DNA of 64,000 nucleotides from Pseudobutyrivibrio sp. ACV-2. GTDB lineage: Bacteria; Bacillota; Clostridia; Lachnospirales; Lachnospiraceae. The notes under the pieces are model-generated. The model searched no databases and was not told the origin of the DNA. It saw only the letters and a program-made list of their open reading frames with translations. The stretch lies in the NCBI RefSeq assembly GCF_900107545.1, contig NZ_FNQZ01000012.1:1-64000 (forward strand), in the 5' to 3' direction. Both the position numbers and the translations under genes were made by a program. Below, piece by piece: positions 62,325-64,000 of this stretch. How positions within the stretch are numbered: the stretch's first letter is position 1; each line of letters begins with the position of its first letter.

Positions 62325-64000
62325 ATGTTAGAAAAGGGATTTAGCCAACCTACAGATCGTATCAAAAGATTGGCAAATGTCATCGTTACTGCTTTTCCAG
62401 AGGTTGAGGCTGAGAGAGCAGTTCTTGCGACACAGGCTTTTAAAGAGACAGAGGGACTGTCTAATGTAATGCGCCGCGCAAAGGTAGCTGAGAAATTATT
62501 TACAGAGCTTCCTGTAACAATTCGTGATGACGAATTAATCGTTGGTTCGCTTACAGTTCATCCACGTTCATGTCAGATTGCACCAGAGTATTCATACGAC
62601 TGGGTAGAAGCTGAGTTTGACACAATGGAGACCAGAATGGCCGACCCATTCAAAATTCCAAAGGATGTTGCTGCAAAGCTTCATGAAGCATTCCTTTACT
62701 GGCCAGGTAAAACTGTTAGCGACCTTGCTACATCTTACATGTCAGAAGAGACAAAGGATTGCCAGGCTAATGGTGTATTTACCGTTGGTAACTACTATTA
62801 CGGTGGCGTTGGACACGTTTGCGTTGACTACGGCAAGGTAATCACAAAGGGCTTCAGAGGTGTCATCGAAGAAGTTGTCAATGCAATGGAAAAGATGGAC
62901 CGTATGGATCCAAGCTACATGAAAAAGCAGCAGTTCTACAATGCAGTAATCATCACCTACACAGCAGCAATTAAATTTGCACATCGCTACGCTGACAAGG
63001 CTCGCGAGATGGCTGCAGTGGAGATGAATCCTACAAGAAAAGCAGAGCTTCTTCAGATTGCTTCTAACTGTGACAGAGTTCCAGAATATGGCGCAACAAA
63101 CTTCTACGAGGCTTGCCAGGCTTTCTGGTTCGTACAGCTAATGCTCCAGATTGAGTCAAGTGGACACTCAATTTCTCCTGGACGTTTTGATACATATATG
63201 TATCCATTCTACAGAGATGACAAAAATATCACTAAGGATTTTGCTCAGGAACTTATCGACTGTATCTGGGTAAAACTTAATGATTTAAATAAAACAAGAG
63301 ATGCTATCTCAGACCAGGCATTCGCTGGTTACGCTATCTTCCAGAACCTTGGAGTAGGTGGACAGGATGAGTGCGGTAGAGATATCACAAATGATATTTC
63401 TTATATGTGTATGGAAGCATGCGCACATGTACGCCTCCCAGCACCTTCATTCTCAATTCGTGTACATGAGAATACACCTGATGAATTCCTTTACAGAGCA
63501 TGTGAGCTTGCCCGCTTAGGACTGGGTGTTCCTGCTATGTATAACGACGAAGTTATCATTCCAGCACTTGTAAACCGCGGCGTTAAGCTAGAGGATGCGA
63601 GAAATTACTGTATCATCGGTTGCGTTGAGCCTCAGTGCCCACACAAGACAGAAGGCTGGCATGATGCAGCATTCTTCAATGTAGCAAAGGTTATGGAAAT
63701 CACCATGAACAATGGACGCGTTGGCGGAAAGCAGCTTGGACCTGTAACTGGTGAAATGAAGGATTGGACAAATATCGAAGACTTCTTCACAGCATTCAAA
63801 AAGCAGATGGAATACTTCGTATATCATCTTGTAGAAGCTGATAATGCTGTTGATTTAGCTCATATGGAAAGAGACCAGTTACCATTCCTTTCAGCGCTTG
63901 TTGATGATTGTATCGGAAGAGGTATGACAGTTGAAGAAGGTGGAGCAATCTACAACTTCACAGGCCCACAGGCATTCGGTGTTGTTGATGTTGGTGATTC
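62325..64000 (+). CDS. Glycyl radical enzyme, glycerol/propanediol dehydratase type, cut by window end
   Basis: The frame opens at 62325 behind AAAGGAGGG and runs to the window end (558 codons; full enzymes have about 790). Features of the B12-independent dehydratase group are: YYGGVGHVCVDYGKV (active-site His), SSGHSISPGRFD (His-Ser), the catalytic cysteine block YCIIGCVEPQCPHKTEGWHD with Cys-Val-Glu and the substrate-binding Asp. Pyruvate formate-lyase has Cys-Cys here, so this is not Pfl. The C-terminal glycine loop and the activating enzyme gene lie beyond the window. The likely reaction is 1,2-propanediol or glycerol dehydration; choline lyase shares the CVE but not the EGWHD context as I know it. 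An out-of-frame ATG at 62320 is only three bases from the ribosome site. Confidence 0.88.
   Translation, partial: MLEKGFSQPTDRIKRLANVIVTAFPEVEAERAVLATQAFKETEGLSNVMRRAKVAEKLFTELPVTIRDDELIVGSLTVHPRSCQIAPEYSYDWVEAEFDTMETRMADPFKIPKDVAAKLHEAFLYWPGKTVSDLATSYMSEETKDCQANGVFTVGNYYYGGVGHVCVDYGKVITKGFRGVIEEVVNAMEKMDRMDPSYMKKQQFYNAVIITYTAAIKFAHRYADKAREMAAVEMNPTRKAELLQIASNCDRVPEYGATNFYEACQAFWFVQLMLQIESSGHSISPGRFDTYMYPFYRDDKNITKDFAQELIDCIWVKLNDLNKTRDAISDQAFAGYAIFQNLGVGGQDECGRDITNDISYMCMEACAHVRLPAPSFSIRVHENTPDEFLYRACELARLGLGVPAMYNDEVIIPALVNRGVKLEDARNYCIIGCVEPQCPHKTEGWHDAAFFNVAKVMEITMNNGRVGGKQLGPVTGEMKDWTNIEDFFTAFKKQMEYFVYHLVEADNAVDLAHMERDQLPFLSALVDDCIGRGMTVEEGGAIYNFTGPQAFGVVDVGD

Noticed and set aside
62320-62331. 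ATG at 62320 as start of the glycyl radical enzyme
   Set aside because: It is out of frame and stops after three codons; 62325 has the proper distance from AGGAGGG.
4673-64000. tRNA or rRNA genes
   Set aside because: I looked for tRNA-like GGTTCAAATCC arms and rRNA stretches and found none that fold convincingly.

Overview
ORGANISM AND REPLICON. The window is AT-rich DNA with Firmicutes-type signals (strong AAGGAGG ribosome sites, TTGACA/TATAAT promoters, U-tailed hairpin terminators). Gene content points to Lachnospiraceae, most likely the Butyrivibrio/Pseudobutyrivibrio group of gut or rumen fibre users: a circularly permuted GH3 beta-glucosidase, paired GH94-type phosphorylases, CUT1 sugar ABC systems, YesM/YesN sensors, a DUF6465 protein, NifJ and a glycyl radical enzyme. 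A complete ParA-ParB-RepB segment with an iteron origin lies among ordinary metabolic genes. I therefore read the window as part of a chromid or megaplasmid; that is inference. LAYOUT. 1-4 kb is a worn accessory zone: the 5' end of an ISLre2-type transposase gene, a GH78 rhamnosidase tail, a decayed ATPase gene, and two intact genes (WYL regulator, GNAT). 4-10 kb holds housekeeping and signalling genes: an FNT channel, FIST-GGDEF, bPH, HD, Fe-S aldo/keto reductase, NUDIX and Dabb proteins. 10.4-15.8 kb is the replication/partition module: an HTH protein, two identical-geometry 50-bp palindrome modules around the parA promoter, parA, parB, about 0.9 kb of two-orientation iterons, and a Rep_3 initiator. 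16.5-33 kb is a beta-glucan/oligosaccharide locus: permuted GH3, two GH94-like phosphorylases, a CUT1 transporter, then a second sugar-binding lipoprotein overlapping a YesM-type kinase with a YesN-type regulator behind it. 33-36 kb has a Y-family polymerase with a small YolD-like partner and a possible LexA box, diverging from meso-diaminopimelate dehydrogenase. 36-44 kb is an alpha-glucoside locus: two GH13_31 enzymes, a LacI regulator with three matching operators, and a second CUT1 transporter. 44-50 kb has an orphan P-loop ATPase behind phased 8-bp repeats, then a sucrose operon (ScrR, PTS IIBCA, GH32) with three matching operators. 50-57 kb has an EAL-PAS-PAS-GGDEF protein and a giant cell-surface GH32 fructanase. 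57-64 kb has a histidine phosphatase, a DJ-1 protein, NifJ, and the first 558 codons of a glycerol/propanediol-dehydratase-type glycyl radical enzyme cut by the window end. HOW IT FITS TOGETHER. Extracellular fructan attack plus sucrose PTS, alpha-glucoside uptake with cytoplasmic GH13 hydrolysis, and beta-glucan oligomer uptake with phosphorolysis all feed hexose phosphates to glycolysis; NifJ then handles pyruvate. The parts most worth experiment are the centromere-like palindrome modules, the higher-order iteron origin, a predicted leaderless binding-protein/kinase/regulator unit, and the phased repeats before the orphan ATPase.
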